13,688 bases of DNA from Novosphingobium sp. UBA1948 (GTDB taxonomy: Bacteria; Pseudomonadota; Alphaproteobacteria; Sphingomonadales; Sphingomonadaceae). The number at the start of each line of letters is the position of its first letter. The stretch's first letter is position 1. Both the position numbers and the translations under genes were made by a program. Below the pieces are notes generated by a model. The model was not told the DNA's origin and did not search any database. It worked only from the letters and a program-made list of their open reading frames with translations. Where the stretch lies: contig DDES01000029.1 of NCBI GenBank assembly GCA_002336765.1, positions 1-13,688 of the forward strand, written 5' to 3'. Shown here piece by piece: positions 6,786-13,654 of the stretch.

Positions 6786-6887
6786 GACTCATTCCTCTTC
6801 CAGGCCAGTGGCCCCTGATCCGGCCACAAAGCGATTCTCCACCCCTTTGCGGCAATTTGCGAAGGCTGCTATCGACTGGCGCACGAT

Positions 6888-6933
6888 TTGGCAACTGGCG
6901 GATTCGCGCATATTCCTTGCATTTTCGTGCAAG
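6888..6933 (+). promoter_or_regulatory. Candidate promoter and small inverted repeat for the alkA-like gene
   Basis: TTGGCA at 6888-6893 and TATTCC at 6911-6916 are spaced by 17 bases, as for a sigma-70 promoter. The -35 is close to consensus and the -10 is weak. An inverted repeat CTTGCA-TTTTCG-TGCAAG (6916-6933) covers the predicted start point. This lies in the 163-base divergent gap between the ferredoxin and glycosylase genes. The matches are modest and not unique in such sequence. Confidence 0.3.
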
Positions 6934-6948
6934 ACCGGAGCTTGAACC

Positions 6949-7566
6949 ATGGGATTATCGGCCACCGCGCTGCAAGAAGGGCTGGATGCCATCGCGCGGC
7001 AAACGCCAGCCATCGGCGCAGCACTGGAGCGGGTGGGCTATCCCGAACCGCGCATCCGGGAACGGGGCTATGCCACCATGCTGCGCACCATTGTCGGGCA
7101 ACAGGTGAGCGTGGCCGCCGCAGCCTCGATGTGGCGCAAGCTGACCGAGGCGGTGGGCGAGGATGTGCCGCCCGAGCCGATTCTCGCCGCCGATTTCGAC
7201 ACATTGCGCGCCTGCGGCCTGTCGCGGCAAAAGCAGGGTTACGTGCGCAGCCTGTGCGAGTTGGTGCTGGCCGGAGCGGTGGATTTCCACGAGCTGCCCG
7301 CCGACGACGAGGAAGCCATCGCGCTGCTGACGCAGATCAAGGGCATCGGGCGCTGGTCGGCGGAGATCTATCTGCTGTTTGCCGAGGGGCGGCCCGATAT
7401 CTGGCCAGCGGGCGATCTGGCGGTGCAGATCGGTCTGGGCAAATTGCTGGGCATGGAGGAGCGGCCCTCCGAGAAACAGACCCGCGCGCTGGCCGAGGAT
7501 TGGCGCCCCCATCGTGGGGCGGCCGCGATCTTTACGTGGCATTGCTATAACAATGCCGCCTTGTGA
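6949..7566 (+). CDS. DNA-3-methyladenine glycosylase II (AlkA-like, HhH-GPD)
   Basis: This base-excision repair enzyme removes alkylated bases such as 3-methyladenine from DNA. The 205-residue product is the short form without the N-terminal AlkA domain. It shows TIVGQQVSVAAA (48-59), the helix-hairpin-helix IKGIGRWSAE (130-139) and the Gly/Pro-rich segment ending in the catalytic aspartate D156 (WPAGDLAVQ). The ATG at 6949 has CGGAG about 10 bases upstream. It is divergent from the ferredoxin gene, and its stop is 30 bases before ccmA on the same strand. No Ada-like regulator is nearby. The family call is firm; exact substrate range is not shown by sequence. Confidence 0.93.
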   Translation: MGLSATALQEGLDAIARQTPAIGAALERVGYPEPRIRERGYATMLRTIVGQQVSVAAAASMWRKLTEAVGEDVPPEPILAADFDTLRACGLSRQKQGYVRSLCELVLAGAVDFHELPADDEEAIALLTQIKGIGRWSAEIYLLFAEGRPDIWPAGDLAVQIGLGKLLGMEERPSEKQTRALAEDWRPHRGAAAIFTWHCYNNAAL

Positions 7567-7596
7567 GTGCCTTGGCTTTGCCCTAACGCCAGCTTG

Positions 7597-8184
7597 ATGA
7601 CCATGCCCGCCCCTGCCTTGCAAGCATCTGACCTCGCCTGTCGGCGCGGGGATCGCGTGTTGTTTGCTGGCCTGTCGCTGGACTTACAGGCAGGCGAGGC
7701 GCTGCAATTGGCCGGCGCCAACGGTATCGGTAAATCCAGCCTGATGCGCATTCTGGGGGGGCTTGCCCTGCCCTATGCCGGATCGGTCGAGCGGACCGGA
7801 ACGGTCGGCCTGGTGGACGAACGCCCCGCGCTTGATCCCGCCGCACCGCTGGGGCGCAGCCTCACCTTCTGGGCCAGCATCGACGGGCCGTTGCCCGAGG
7901 GTGCGCTGGCACGGCTGGGCCTTGCGCGACTGACGGATGTGCCGGTGCGTTACCTGTCCACGGGGCAAAAAAAGCGCGCCGCCCTCGCCCGCCTGCTGGG
8001 CCAGCGTGCGGCGATCTGGCTGCTCGACGAACCGCTCAACGGGCTGGACACGGCGGCCTGCGCGCTGGTCGAGCAACTGGTGGGCGAGCATTGCGAGGGC
8101 GGCGGCATCGCCGTCATCGCCTCGCACCAGACTTTCACCCTGCCAGCCCTCAAGCGGCTCGACATGGCGGAGTTTGCCCGATGA
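7597..8184 (+). CDS. ccmA: Haem exporter ATP-binding protein CcmA
   Basis: CcmA is the ATPase of the CcmABCD complex, which serves cytochrome c maturation by releasing holo-CcmE at the inner membrane. The 195-residue product has Walker A GANGIGKSS (40-48), the signature YLSTGQKKRAALARLL (119-134), Walker B AIWLLDEP (139-146) and the switch histidine H177 (ASHQ). It is short, as CcmA proteins are. The start is uncertain: ATG at 7597 or 7603, and an in-frame GTG at 7567; none has a clear ribosome site. The stop overlaps the ccmB start as ATGA, and the gene follows the glycosylase by 30 bases, so an operon with it is possible. The pairing with ccmB identifies it beyond a generic ABC ATPase. Confidence 0.92.
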   Translation: MTMPAPALQASDLACRRGDRVLFAGLSLDLQAGEALQLAGANGIGKSSLMRILGGLALPYAGSVERTGTVGLVDERPALDPAAPLGRSLTFWASIDGPLPEGALARLGLARLTDVPVRYLSTGQKKRAALARLLGQRAAIWLLDEPLNGLDTAACALVEQLVGEHCEGGGIAVIASHQTFTLPALKRLDMAEFAR

Positions 8185-8840
8185 TCCGCGCGCTTTGGGC
8201 CATCCTGTGGCGCGATCTGCGTCTGTTGTTGCTGGGCAGCGCCGGTGGCGGCGGCGTGGTTTTGCCCATCCTGTTCTTTCTGGCGGTGGCGATCATCTTC
8301 CCCTTTGCCGTCGGGCCTGATCCTGTGCTGCTGGCCCGCGTGGGCGGCGGGGTGATCTGGCTGGCCGCGCTGCTTGCCGCCATCCTCCCGCTCGACCGCC
8401 TGATCGAGCCGGACCGCGAACTGGGCCTGTTCGACCAATGGGCGCTGCGCGGTATTGCCGAGGAATGGATCATTGCCGTGCGCGTGCTGGCCCACTGGCT
8501 CAGCTTTGCCCCCGCACTGATGCTGGCGGCGCTGCCCGCCGCCGCGCTATTGGGGTTGGACGGGCGCGTGATCGCGATCGTCGAACTGGGCCTGCTGGCG
8601 GGGACACCGGGGCTGGCCGCAGTGGGCGTGATGGTGGCGGCGATCACGGCGGGACTGAAAGGTGGCGCGGCGCTGGCTGGCCTGCTGGTCATACCGCTTT
8701 GCGTGCCGATCCTGATCTTCGGCGCGGGCGCGCTCTCCATCGGCGGCACGAGCGGGATTGCGCTGACCGGTGCGGTCAGTCTGGTGCTGGTGGCGCTGGC
8801 GCCCTTTGCGGGGGCGGCAGCGCTGCGGGCGGGGCGTTAG
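8181..8840 (+). CDS. ccmB: Haem exporter permease subunit CcmB
   Basis: CcmB is the membrane partner of CcmA. The 219-residue product is almost wholly hydrophobic with about six membrane segments (roughly 23-43, 52-70, 95-125, 130-156, 162-186, 192-214). Between the second and third lies the family-like stretch RLIEPDRELGLFDQW (73-87), matching the conserved cytoplasmic loop of CcmB. A longer frame starts at 8091, but the ATG at 8181 is preferred because it overlaps the ccmA stop as ATGA and begins MIRALWAILWRDL, as family members do. No ccmC follows: the next gene is on the other strand, with only 3 bases between the stops. Confidence 0.92.
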   Translation: MIRALWAILWRDLRLLLLGSAGGGGVVLPILFFLAVAIIFPFAVGPDPVLLARVGGGVIWLAALLAAILPLDRLIEPDRELGLFDQWALRGIAEEWIIAVRVLAHWLSFAPALMLAALPAAALLGLDGRVIAIVELGLLAGTPGLAAVGVMVAAITAGLKGGAALAGLLVIPLCVPILIFGAGALSIGGTSGIALTGAVSLVLVALAPFAGAAALRAGR

Positions 8841-8843
8841 GCC

Positions 8844-9668
8844 TCAATAAGGCGGCTTGTGCAGCCCCTTGGGGCTCAGCGTAAAGATCTCGCAGCCATC
8901 CTCGGTGATGCCCAGCGAATGTTCGAACTGCGCCGAGAGCGAGCGGTCGCGCGTTACCGCCGTCCAGCCATCGTCCAGCATCTTCACCCCCGGCTTGCCA
9001 AGGTTGATCATCGGCTCGATGGTGAAGAACATGCCGGGGCGCAATTCCGGCCCCGTACCGCGATGGCCGACATGCACCACCTCGGGCGCATCGTGGAACA
9101 GCCGCCCCAGCCCGTGCCCGCAGAAATCGCGCACCACGCCATAGCGGAAGCTTTCCGCGTGGGCTTGGATAGCATAGCCAATATCGCCCAGCCGCACGCC
9201 GGGCTTGGCCATCTCCACGCCGATCATCAGGCATTCATAGGTGACATCCACCAGACGGCGCGCCTTCAAGGGCACATCGCCCACCAGATACATCCGGCTG
9301 GAATCGCCATGCCAGCCGTCGAGCAGCGGGGTCACATCGATGTTCACGATGTCGCCATCGCGCAGCACCCGATCACCCGGAATCCCATGACAGATCACAT
9401 TGTTGATCGAGGTGCAGCAGCTATGCGCATAGCCGCGATAGCCCAGCGTGGCCGGAACCGCGCCGCCCGCCAGCGTCATAGCGCGCACCACATCGTCCAG
9501 CTCGCCGGTAGTCACACCCGGCACCACCAGCGGCACCAGCGCATCAAGGATTTCAGCCGCCAGCCGCCCTGCCTTGCGCATGCCTTCAAAAGCGGCGGGA
9601 CCATGCAGCTTGATCGTGCCGTCACGCAGCACGGTGTCGCCATCTTCAACGATCTGGTATTGAGTCAT
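8844..9668 (-). CDS. map: Type I methionine aminopeptidase
   Basis: Map removes the initiator methionine from nascent proteins in the cytoplasm. The 274-residue product carries all five metal ligands of the pita-bread fold: D111 (NIDVT), D122 (HGDSS), H185 (CGHGLG), E218 (TIEP) and E249 (QFEHS), plus the substrate histidine H94 (VICHGIP). The ATG at 9666-9668 gives the usual N-terminus; AGGGAC just ahead is a fair ribosome site. A frame 9 codons longer lacks support. TATAGG lies 6 bases before the ATG and could be a -10 element, but I see no -35. The stop is 3 bases from that of ccmB. It lies 39 bases after the DUF3298 gene on the same strand and may share its transcript. Confidence 0.96.
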   Translation of the reverse strand: MTQYQIVEDGDTVLRDGTIKLHGPAAFEGMRKAGRLAAEILDALVPLVVPGVTTGELDDVVRAMTLAGGAVPATLGYRGYAHSCCTSINNVICHGIPGDRVLRDGDIVNIDVTPLLDGWHGDSSRMYLVGDVPLKARRLVDVTYECLMIGVEMAKPGVRLGDIGYAIQAHAESFRYGVVRDFCGHGLGRLFHDAPEVVHVGHRGTGPELRPGMFFTIEPMINLGKPGVKMLDDGWTAVTRDRSLSAQFEHSLGITEDGCEIFTLSPKGLHKPPY

Positions 9669-9707
9669 GCCGTCCCTATAGCGAATGTTTCGCAAAAAGC
9701 GAGTAGG

Positions 9708-10454
9708 CTACTTGCCGAGTGCGAAGGTGGCACGATAGGCAGGCTTTACCGCCGCCAGCACTTTGGGCGTAACCTTCAGCGTGATCTCGTAATCCCCCTC
9801 GGCATAGGGCCCCGCCTCGTAAGGCCCGACCAGCACACCGATACGGTCGAAATGCTGGCGGTCCGACGAGCCGAGGATCAGCGTGGAATCCACCGGATCG
9901 ATGCACTTGTCAAATTCATCGCCGCTGGCGCGATTAACCTTCTCGCCGCGCCGTTCGGCGCGCTGCCTGTCGAGCACATCGCAGAAAGGCAGGCGGATCG
10001 CGGCCGACAGTGCCGGTTTGCTGATAAACAGATCGGCCGGAACAATGCGCTTGCCGGCCTTCTTGTCCCACAACAGCGCGCGATAGCCGTGGTTGGGATG
10101 CGCCCCGCCGGTGTAGCTCGACAGGCCCGCCGACAAGCTGAGGAAGGTCGGCAATTCGGTCACCACCTGCCAGTTGGTGCTCTCGTCATAGGGGTTGAAG
10201 TCAAAGCCATTGGCCTTGGCATCGGCCTTGCCTTCCTTGGCCTCGGCGGCCAGCGCGGCTCGGGCCTTGCTGGCTTCCGCGTCCAACAGCGCTTTCAGCG
10301 CGGGGATGCGCGCCGCTGCAACAGGATAGCTATAGTCAAACGCGTAGAGCGCCGTCTTGGCCGAAAGCCCGCCGCCAGCAGGCGCCGCAGCAACCGCCGC
10401 CGCGCAGCACAGGCCGCCCAACAGCACACCCGTCCAACACGAAACCTTGCCCAT
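9708..10454 (-). CDS. Exported DUF4163/DUF3298 (RsiV/PdaC-like) protein
   Basis: The 248-residue product begins with a signal peptide (basic MGK, hydrophobic core about 8-22, likely cleavage near AVAAA-PA at 21-26). The two cysteines in that core do not make a lipobox, so a soluble periplasmic protein is likelier than a lipoprotein. The mature part has a DUF4163-like region, then the marker SSYTGGAHPNHGY (112-124) followed by KKAGKRI...DLF, and a C-terminal DUF3298-like region with GPYEAGPYAEGDYEI (210-224). This layout is shared with the anti-sigma factor RsiV and the deacetylase PdaC, but no catalytic or sigma-binding part is visible. The ATG at 10452-10454 has a strong ribosome site (GGAGGAG). 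Function is unknown. Confidence 0.85.
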   Translation of the reverse strand: MGKVSCWTGVLLGGLCCAAAVAAAPAGGGLSAKTALYAFDYSYPVAAARIPALKALLDAEASKARAALAAEAKEGKADAKANGFDFNPYDESTNWQVVTELPTFLSLSAGLSSYTGGAHPNHGYRALLWDKKAGKRIVPADLFISKPALSAAIRLPFCDVLDRQRAERRGEKVNRASGDEFDKCIDPVDSTLILGSSDRQHFDRIGVLVGPYEAGPYAEGDYEITLKVTPKVLAAVKPAYRATFALGK

Positions 10455-10528
10455 CCTGCTCCTCCACGCCTGCCCCCGAAAGCTGCGGGGGATTGCCTTT
10501 GCCGCCGGTTGGCCCGATAGACACCGCC
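10455..10528 (+). promoter_or_regulatory. Divergent promoter region of the DUF3298 and M17 peptidase genes
   Basis: This 74-base gap holds an inverted repeat CCCCCG (10473-10478) / CGGGGG (10486-10491) with a 7-base loop. Toward the peptidase, TTGCCT (10493-10498) and GATAGA (10516-10521) are 17 bases apart. The expected start point is 7-8 bases further on, at the peptidase ATG itself, and no ribosome site precedes that ATG. This suggests a leaderless transcript, though the -10 is a partial match. Confidence 0.35.
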
Positions 10529-11947
10529 ATGAGCAAAGCATCCGCCGCCAACCACGCCGCCCCGCTTTTCCCCGAACTTGTCCAGCCGGACCGCGACCAG
10601 TCCGCAGTCTCTATCCATTGTGTTGACAAGGACTTGTTCGAAAGCTGGGTGAAAGAGCGTAGCGCGGTCCAGCGCGCCGCGCTAGCGGGCCAGAAGTTCA
10701 AGGGCGAAGCGGGCAGCCATGCGATTGTGCCCGAGGGCGATGGCTGGATGGTGGTGGCGGGCGTCAAGGCGCTGCCCGAGCTGTCGAACTGGTGTCTGGC
10801 CAAGCTGGCCGAAGTGCTGCCCGCCGGAACCTATCGCCTGATCGGCGAGGTGAAGGCGGCGCGCGCTTTCATCGGCTGGGCGCTGGGGCAATACCGCTTT
10901 GACCGCTACAAGAGCGAGAATGGCAGCGAGGAAGCCCGCATCCTGCTGACCCGCGAGGTCAAACCGATTGCCGCCGCGCTGGGCGAGGCCTCGGCGGTGG
11001 CGCTGGTGCGTGATCTGGTCAACACGCCCGCCGAACATATGGGGCCAGCCGATCTGGAGCACGAGGTCGAGCGACTGGGCAAAGCCCATCGGGCCAGCGT
11101 GCGCGTGGTGCGCGGCGAGGCGCTGGAGCAGGATTATCCGATGGTCCACATGGTGGGCCGCGCCGCATCGCGCAGCCATGCGCCGCGCCTGATCGAGCTG
11201 GAATGGGGCGACGAGAAGGCGCCGCGTCTGGCGATAGTCGGCAAGGGCGTCTGCTTCGATTCGGGCGGGCTGGATCTCAAACCTTCCTCGGCGATGCTGC
11301 TGATGAAGAAGGATATGGGCGGAGCTGCCCATGCCATCGCGCTGGCGCGTCTGGTGATGGAGGCGCAATTGCCGGTGCGGCTGCATCTGCTGGTGCCCGC
11401 AGTGGAAAATGCGGTGTCGGGCGGGGCGTTCCGGCCCGGTGATGTGCTCAAAAGCCGCGCGGGGATCTCGGTGGAAATCGGCAACACCGATGCCGAAGGG
11501 CGGCTGGTGCTGGGCGATGCTCTGGCGCGGGCCAGCGAGTTCAAGCCCGATCTGGTGATTGATTTTGCCACGCTGACGGGCGCTGCGCGCGTGGCGCTGG
11601 GGCCGGATCTGCCCGCCCTGTTCACCCGCCGCGACGAAACCGCCGCCGCCCTGATCGCCAGTGGCGAGGCGCAGGATGATCCTGTGTGGCGCCTGCCTTT
11701 GTTCGATCCCTATCGCGAATGGCTGAAAAGCGACATTGCCGATCTCAACAACGCGCCCGCCGGTGGCTTTGCCGGAGCGACCACCGCCGCGCTGTTCCTC
11801 GACCGCTTCGTGGGCGAAGGGCTGGACTGGGCGCATTTCGACACTTTCGCATGGCGCCCCACTGCCAAGGCAGGGCGCCCCAAGGGCGGCGAGGCACTGG
11901 GCCTGCGCGCGGCATGGGCCATGCTGAAGGCACGCTACACCCGCTAA
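10529..11947 (+). CDS. Leucyl aminopeptidase family protein (peptidase M17)
   Basis: This dinuclear-metal aminopeptidase releases N-terminal residues from peptides in the cytoplasm. The 472-residue product has a variable N-terminal domain and a C-terminal catalytic domain with all active-site positions: K239 and D244 (VGKGVCFDSGG), K251 (LKPS), D262 (KKDMGGAA) and D321, E323, R325 (NTDAEGRL). Their spacing equals that in E. coli PepA. The N-terminal domain is unlike PepA and fits the group often annotated as a PepB/leucyl aminopeptidase homologue. I chose the ATG at 10529; the frame is open 12 codons further but with no better start. It has no ribosome site (possibly leaderless). The SH3 gene follows after 91 bases. 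Confidence 0.93.
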   Translation: MSKASAANHAAPLFPELVQPDRDQSAVSIHCVDKDLFESWVKERSAVQRAALAGQKFKGEAGSHAIVPEGDGWMVVAGVKALPELSNWCLAKLAEVLPAGTYRLIGEVKAARAFIGWALGQYRFDRYKSENGSEEARILLTREVKPIAAALGEASAVALVRDLVNTPAEHMGPADLEHEVERLGKAHRASVRVVRGEALEQDYPMVHMVGRAASRSHAPRLIELEWGDEKAPRLAIVGKGVCFDSGGLDLKPSSAMLLMKKDMGGAAHAIALARLVMEAQLPVRLHLLVPAVENAVSGGAFRPGDVLKSRAGISVEIGNTDAEGRLVLGDALARASEFKPDLVIDFATLTGAARVALGPDLPALFTRRDETAAALIASGEAQDDPVWRLPLFDPYREWLKSDIADLNNAPAGGFAGATTAALFLDRFVGEGLDWAHFDTFAWRPTAKAGRPKGGEALGLRAAWAMLKARYTR

Positions 11948-12038
11948 CTTTGGGGGCAAAAGCCCGGTTCGCGCCCCGAAACTTGCGAAAAGCGCGTATT
12001 GCCGCTAAGCGCGCCGCTCTTTGCCAAGGGGGGACATT

Positions 12039-12383
12039 TTGGCCGACGCTGCTCAGACCGTACCGCTTTTCGCCTCGGGGCAGGATTTTGCCCTGTCGGG
12101 GCCGAGTGTGAAGCTTGATCCGGCGCTGGTGCCGGTGCGCGGCGATCTGGCGCATATCCGTCTGGCGGGGCAGGTTTTCGTGCCGCATTATATCGTGCCG
12201 GTGGCCTATCGCGCGAAGCAGGATGTGCCGGTGCTGAAAAGCGCGGGCGGCGAGGCCAGCGCGACTTTGGCGGCGGGTGCGGTGTTCGATGTGCTCGACA
12301 TCGCGGGCGGTTTTGCTTGGGGTGAGATTAAAGGCGGCGCTGTGGGCTATGTGGCGCTCGGCGCTTTGGAGCAGGTGGCATGA
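12039..12383 (+). CDS. Stand-alone bacterial SH3-domain protein
   Basis: The 114-residue product resembles the N-terminal SH3 module found ahead of NlpC/P60 (C40) peptidase domains in related bacteria: DLAHIRLAGQVFVPHYIVPV (37-56), then a beta-rich SH3-like part with VFDVLDIAGGFAWGEI (82-97) and VGYVALGAL (102-110). No catalytic Cys/His domain follows, because the stop overlaps the argC start as ATGA. No signal peptide or membrane segment is visible. The only well-placed start is TTG at 12039, 5 bases after a strong G-rich ribosome site (AAGGGGGGA, 12026-12034). A TTG at 12021 would put the ribosome site inside the gene. It could be a remnant of a larger peptidase or a genuine small protein; the family call is from pattern memory. 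Confidence 0.75.
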   Translation: MADAAQTVPLFASGQDFALSGPSVKLDPALVPVRGDLAHIRLAGQVFVPHYIVPVAYRAKQDVPVLKSAGGEASATLAAGAVFDVLDIAGGFAWGEIKGGAVGYVALGALEQVA

Positions 12384-13306
12384 CCTATCGGGTGTTCATC
12401 GACGGGGCGGCCGGCACCACCGGCCTCGAAATCGCCGACCGGCTGGCTGGCCGCGCGGAATTCGAACTGCTGATCCTCGACGATGCGCGCCGCAAGGATA
12501 GTGCCGCCCGCAAGGAAGAGCTGCACGCCGCCGATTTCGCCATTCTGTGCCTGCATGACGATGCCGCGCGCGAGGCTGTCAGCATGGCCGAGGGCAGCAA
12601 GGTACGCATCATCGATGCCAGCACCGCCCACCGCGTGGCCGACGGCTGGACCTATGGTTTTCCCGAGATTGTCGGGCGCGAGGCAGTGGCCAATGCCAGC
12701 CGCGTCGCCAATCCGGGCTGCTACCCCACCGGCTTTATCGGCCTGATCGCGCCGCTGGTGCGCGCCGGCCTGCTTCCCGCCGATTGGCCCTACACCGTCA
12801 ATGCGGTGTCGGGCTATTCGGGCGGCGGCAAGGCGCTGATCGAGCGGTTCGAGGCGGATCGCGACATCGCCTTCCGCGCCTATGGGCTGGGCTTGGGCCA
12901 CAAGCATGTGCCCGAAATGACACGCTATGCAGGGCTGAAGCATGAGCCGGTGTTCGCGCCTTCGGTGATCCCCGCGCTGCGCGGGATGTGGGTTGAAGTG
13001 CCGCTGCCGCTGGCGGCGATGGGGGTTGCCGCCTCGCCTGCCGCGCTGCGCGAGGCTTTGGCGGCCTTCTATGCAGGCAGCCGGATCGTAAGCGTAGCCG
13101 CCGAGGGTACGCCTGACGAAATCCTACTGCGCGGCTCGATGGCGCCGTCCGACGCGCTCGCCCTGCATGTGTTCGCCAGCAAGGATGGTGCGCAGGCGCG
13201 TCTCGTCGCCGTGCTCGACAATCTGGGCAAGGGCGCAAGCGGAGCGGCGGTGCAAAGCCTCAACCTGATGGCGGGCCTGCCGGAAACTGCCGGTCTGGCG
13301 CTGTGA
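12380..13306 (+). CDS. argC: N-acetyl-gamma-glutamyl-phosphate reductase
   Basis: ArgC catalyses the third step of arginine synthesis, NADPH-dependent reduction of N-acetylglutamyl phosphate to the semialdehyde. The 308-residue product is the short (type 2) form. It shows the nucleotide-binding loop GAAGTTG (9-15), DASTAHR (79-85), the catalytic cysteine C114 in NPGCYPTG, SGYSGGGK (144-151) and a GLGLGHKHVPEM segment (168-179) with the probable general-base histidine. The ATG at 12380 overlaps the SH3 gene stop as ATGA, so the two are cotranscribed and probably coupled. No other arg gene is near. A strong hairpin begins 4 bases after its stop. Confidence 0.96.
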   Translation: MTYRVFIDGAAGTTGLEIADRLAGRAEFELLILDDARRKDSAARKEELHAADFAILCLHDDAAREAVSMAEGSKVRIIDASTAHRVADGWTYGFPEIVGREAVANASRVANPGCYPTGFIGLIAPLVRAGLLPADWPYTVNAVSGYSGGGKALIERFEADRDIAFRAYGLGLGHKHVPEMTRYAGLKHEPVFAPSVIPALRGMWVEVPLPLAAMGVAASPAALREALAAFYAGSRIVSVAAEGTPDEILLRGSMAPSDALALHVFASKDGAQARLVAVLDNLGKGASGAAVQSLNLMAGLPETAGLAL

Positions 13307-13309
13307 ACG

Positions 13310-13346
13310 GTGCAAGCGCTGCCTCAATTTTGGGCAGCGCTTGCAC
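13310..13346 (+). terminator. Perfect 14-bp hairpin after argC, probable terminator
   Basis: GTGCAAGCGCTGCC (13310-13323) and its exact complement (13333-13346) enclose a 9-base loop, starting 3 bases after the argC stop. The tail is AAAATTTG rather than a U run, so it may act as a rho-assisted terminator or as a 3' stabilising stem. The position between argC and the separately controlled PII gene supports termination. Confidence 0.65.
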
Positions 13347-13485
13347 AAAATTTGATCGGCACAGCGCGGAATCCCGCAATTCTTGACACTTGTAAGCGAT
13401 TCAAAAGCGCAGAATCTTTCTCGCCCTCCCCCATTTCCGGTATTTTCCTCGGGCGCGCTTTGGCCTATCCCAATCCTCGCGACTC

Positions 13486-13501
13486 TGGCACGAATCTTGA
13501 T
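13486..13501 (+). promoter_or_regulatory. Candidate sigma-54 promoter for the PII gene
   Basis: TGGCACGAATCTTGAT fits the -24/-12 consensus TGGCACR-N4-TTGCW with one change (GA for GC in the -12 element). The expected start point is near 13511-13513, giving a leader of about 140 bases before the PII start. PII genes are often under NtrC/RpoN control, which supports the call. I see no clear NtrC site. A TTGACA at 13383-13388 has no fitting -10 and is not counted. Confidence 0.4.
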
Positions 13502-13536
13502 AGAAGATTACCAGCGTCTACGGGTCCGGCATCAAG

Positions 13537-13634
13537 GTCCGAGTCTTGTGTCGGACGCAGGTGTCATAGTGTCGCCCTGTGCGGAAAACTCGCTTTTCCG
13601 CCACGGCGCGTTTAGCGCGGGGGCTTTTCCCCGC
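13537..13634 (+). other. Structured leader of the PII gene: three short hairpins
   Basis: The stretch between argC and the PII gene (13347-13654) has no convincing gene; frames across it are low-quality. Its 3' half holds three perfect stems in a row: GTCCGA/TCGGAC (13537-13542, 13551-13556, loop 8), GCGGAAAA/TTTTCCGC (13581-13588, 13594-13601, loop 5) and GCGGGG/CCCCGC (13617-13622, 13629-13634, loop 6). The second and third have A/T-rich ends or loops. The last lies 20 bases before the PII start codon. Stems are read directly; a regulatory role is inferred, and I cannot match them to a known riboswitch. Confidence 0.4.
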
Positions 13635-13654
13635 CCATGAGGGATGGTGCAGGC

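Noticed and set aside
8859..10520. 553-codon open frame on the plus strand
   Set aside because: It is antisense to map and the DUF3298 gene, both of which have intact motifs; its product is His/Arg/Gln-rich with no recognisable domain, as expected from the reverse strand of GC-rich genes.
10682..11959. 425-codon open frame on the minus strand
   Set aside because: Antisense to the M17 peptidase, whose active-site residues are all present; composition is that of a GC-rich shadow.
13383..13388. TTGACA as a sigma-70 -35 element for the PII gene
   Set aside because: No -10-like hexamer lies 16-18 bases downstream; it is also about 270 bases from the start codon.
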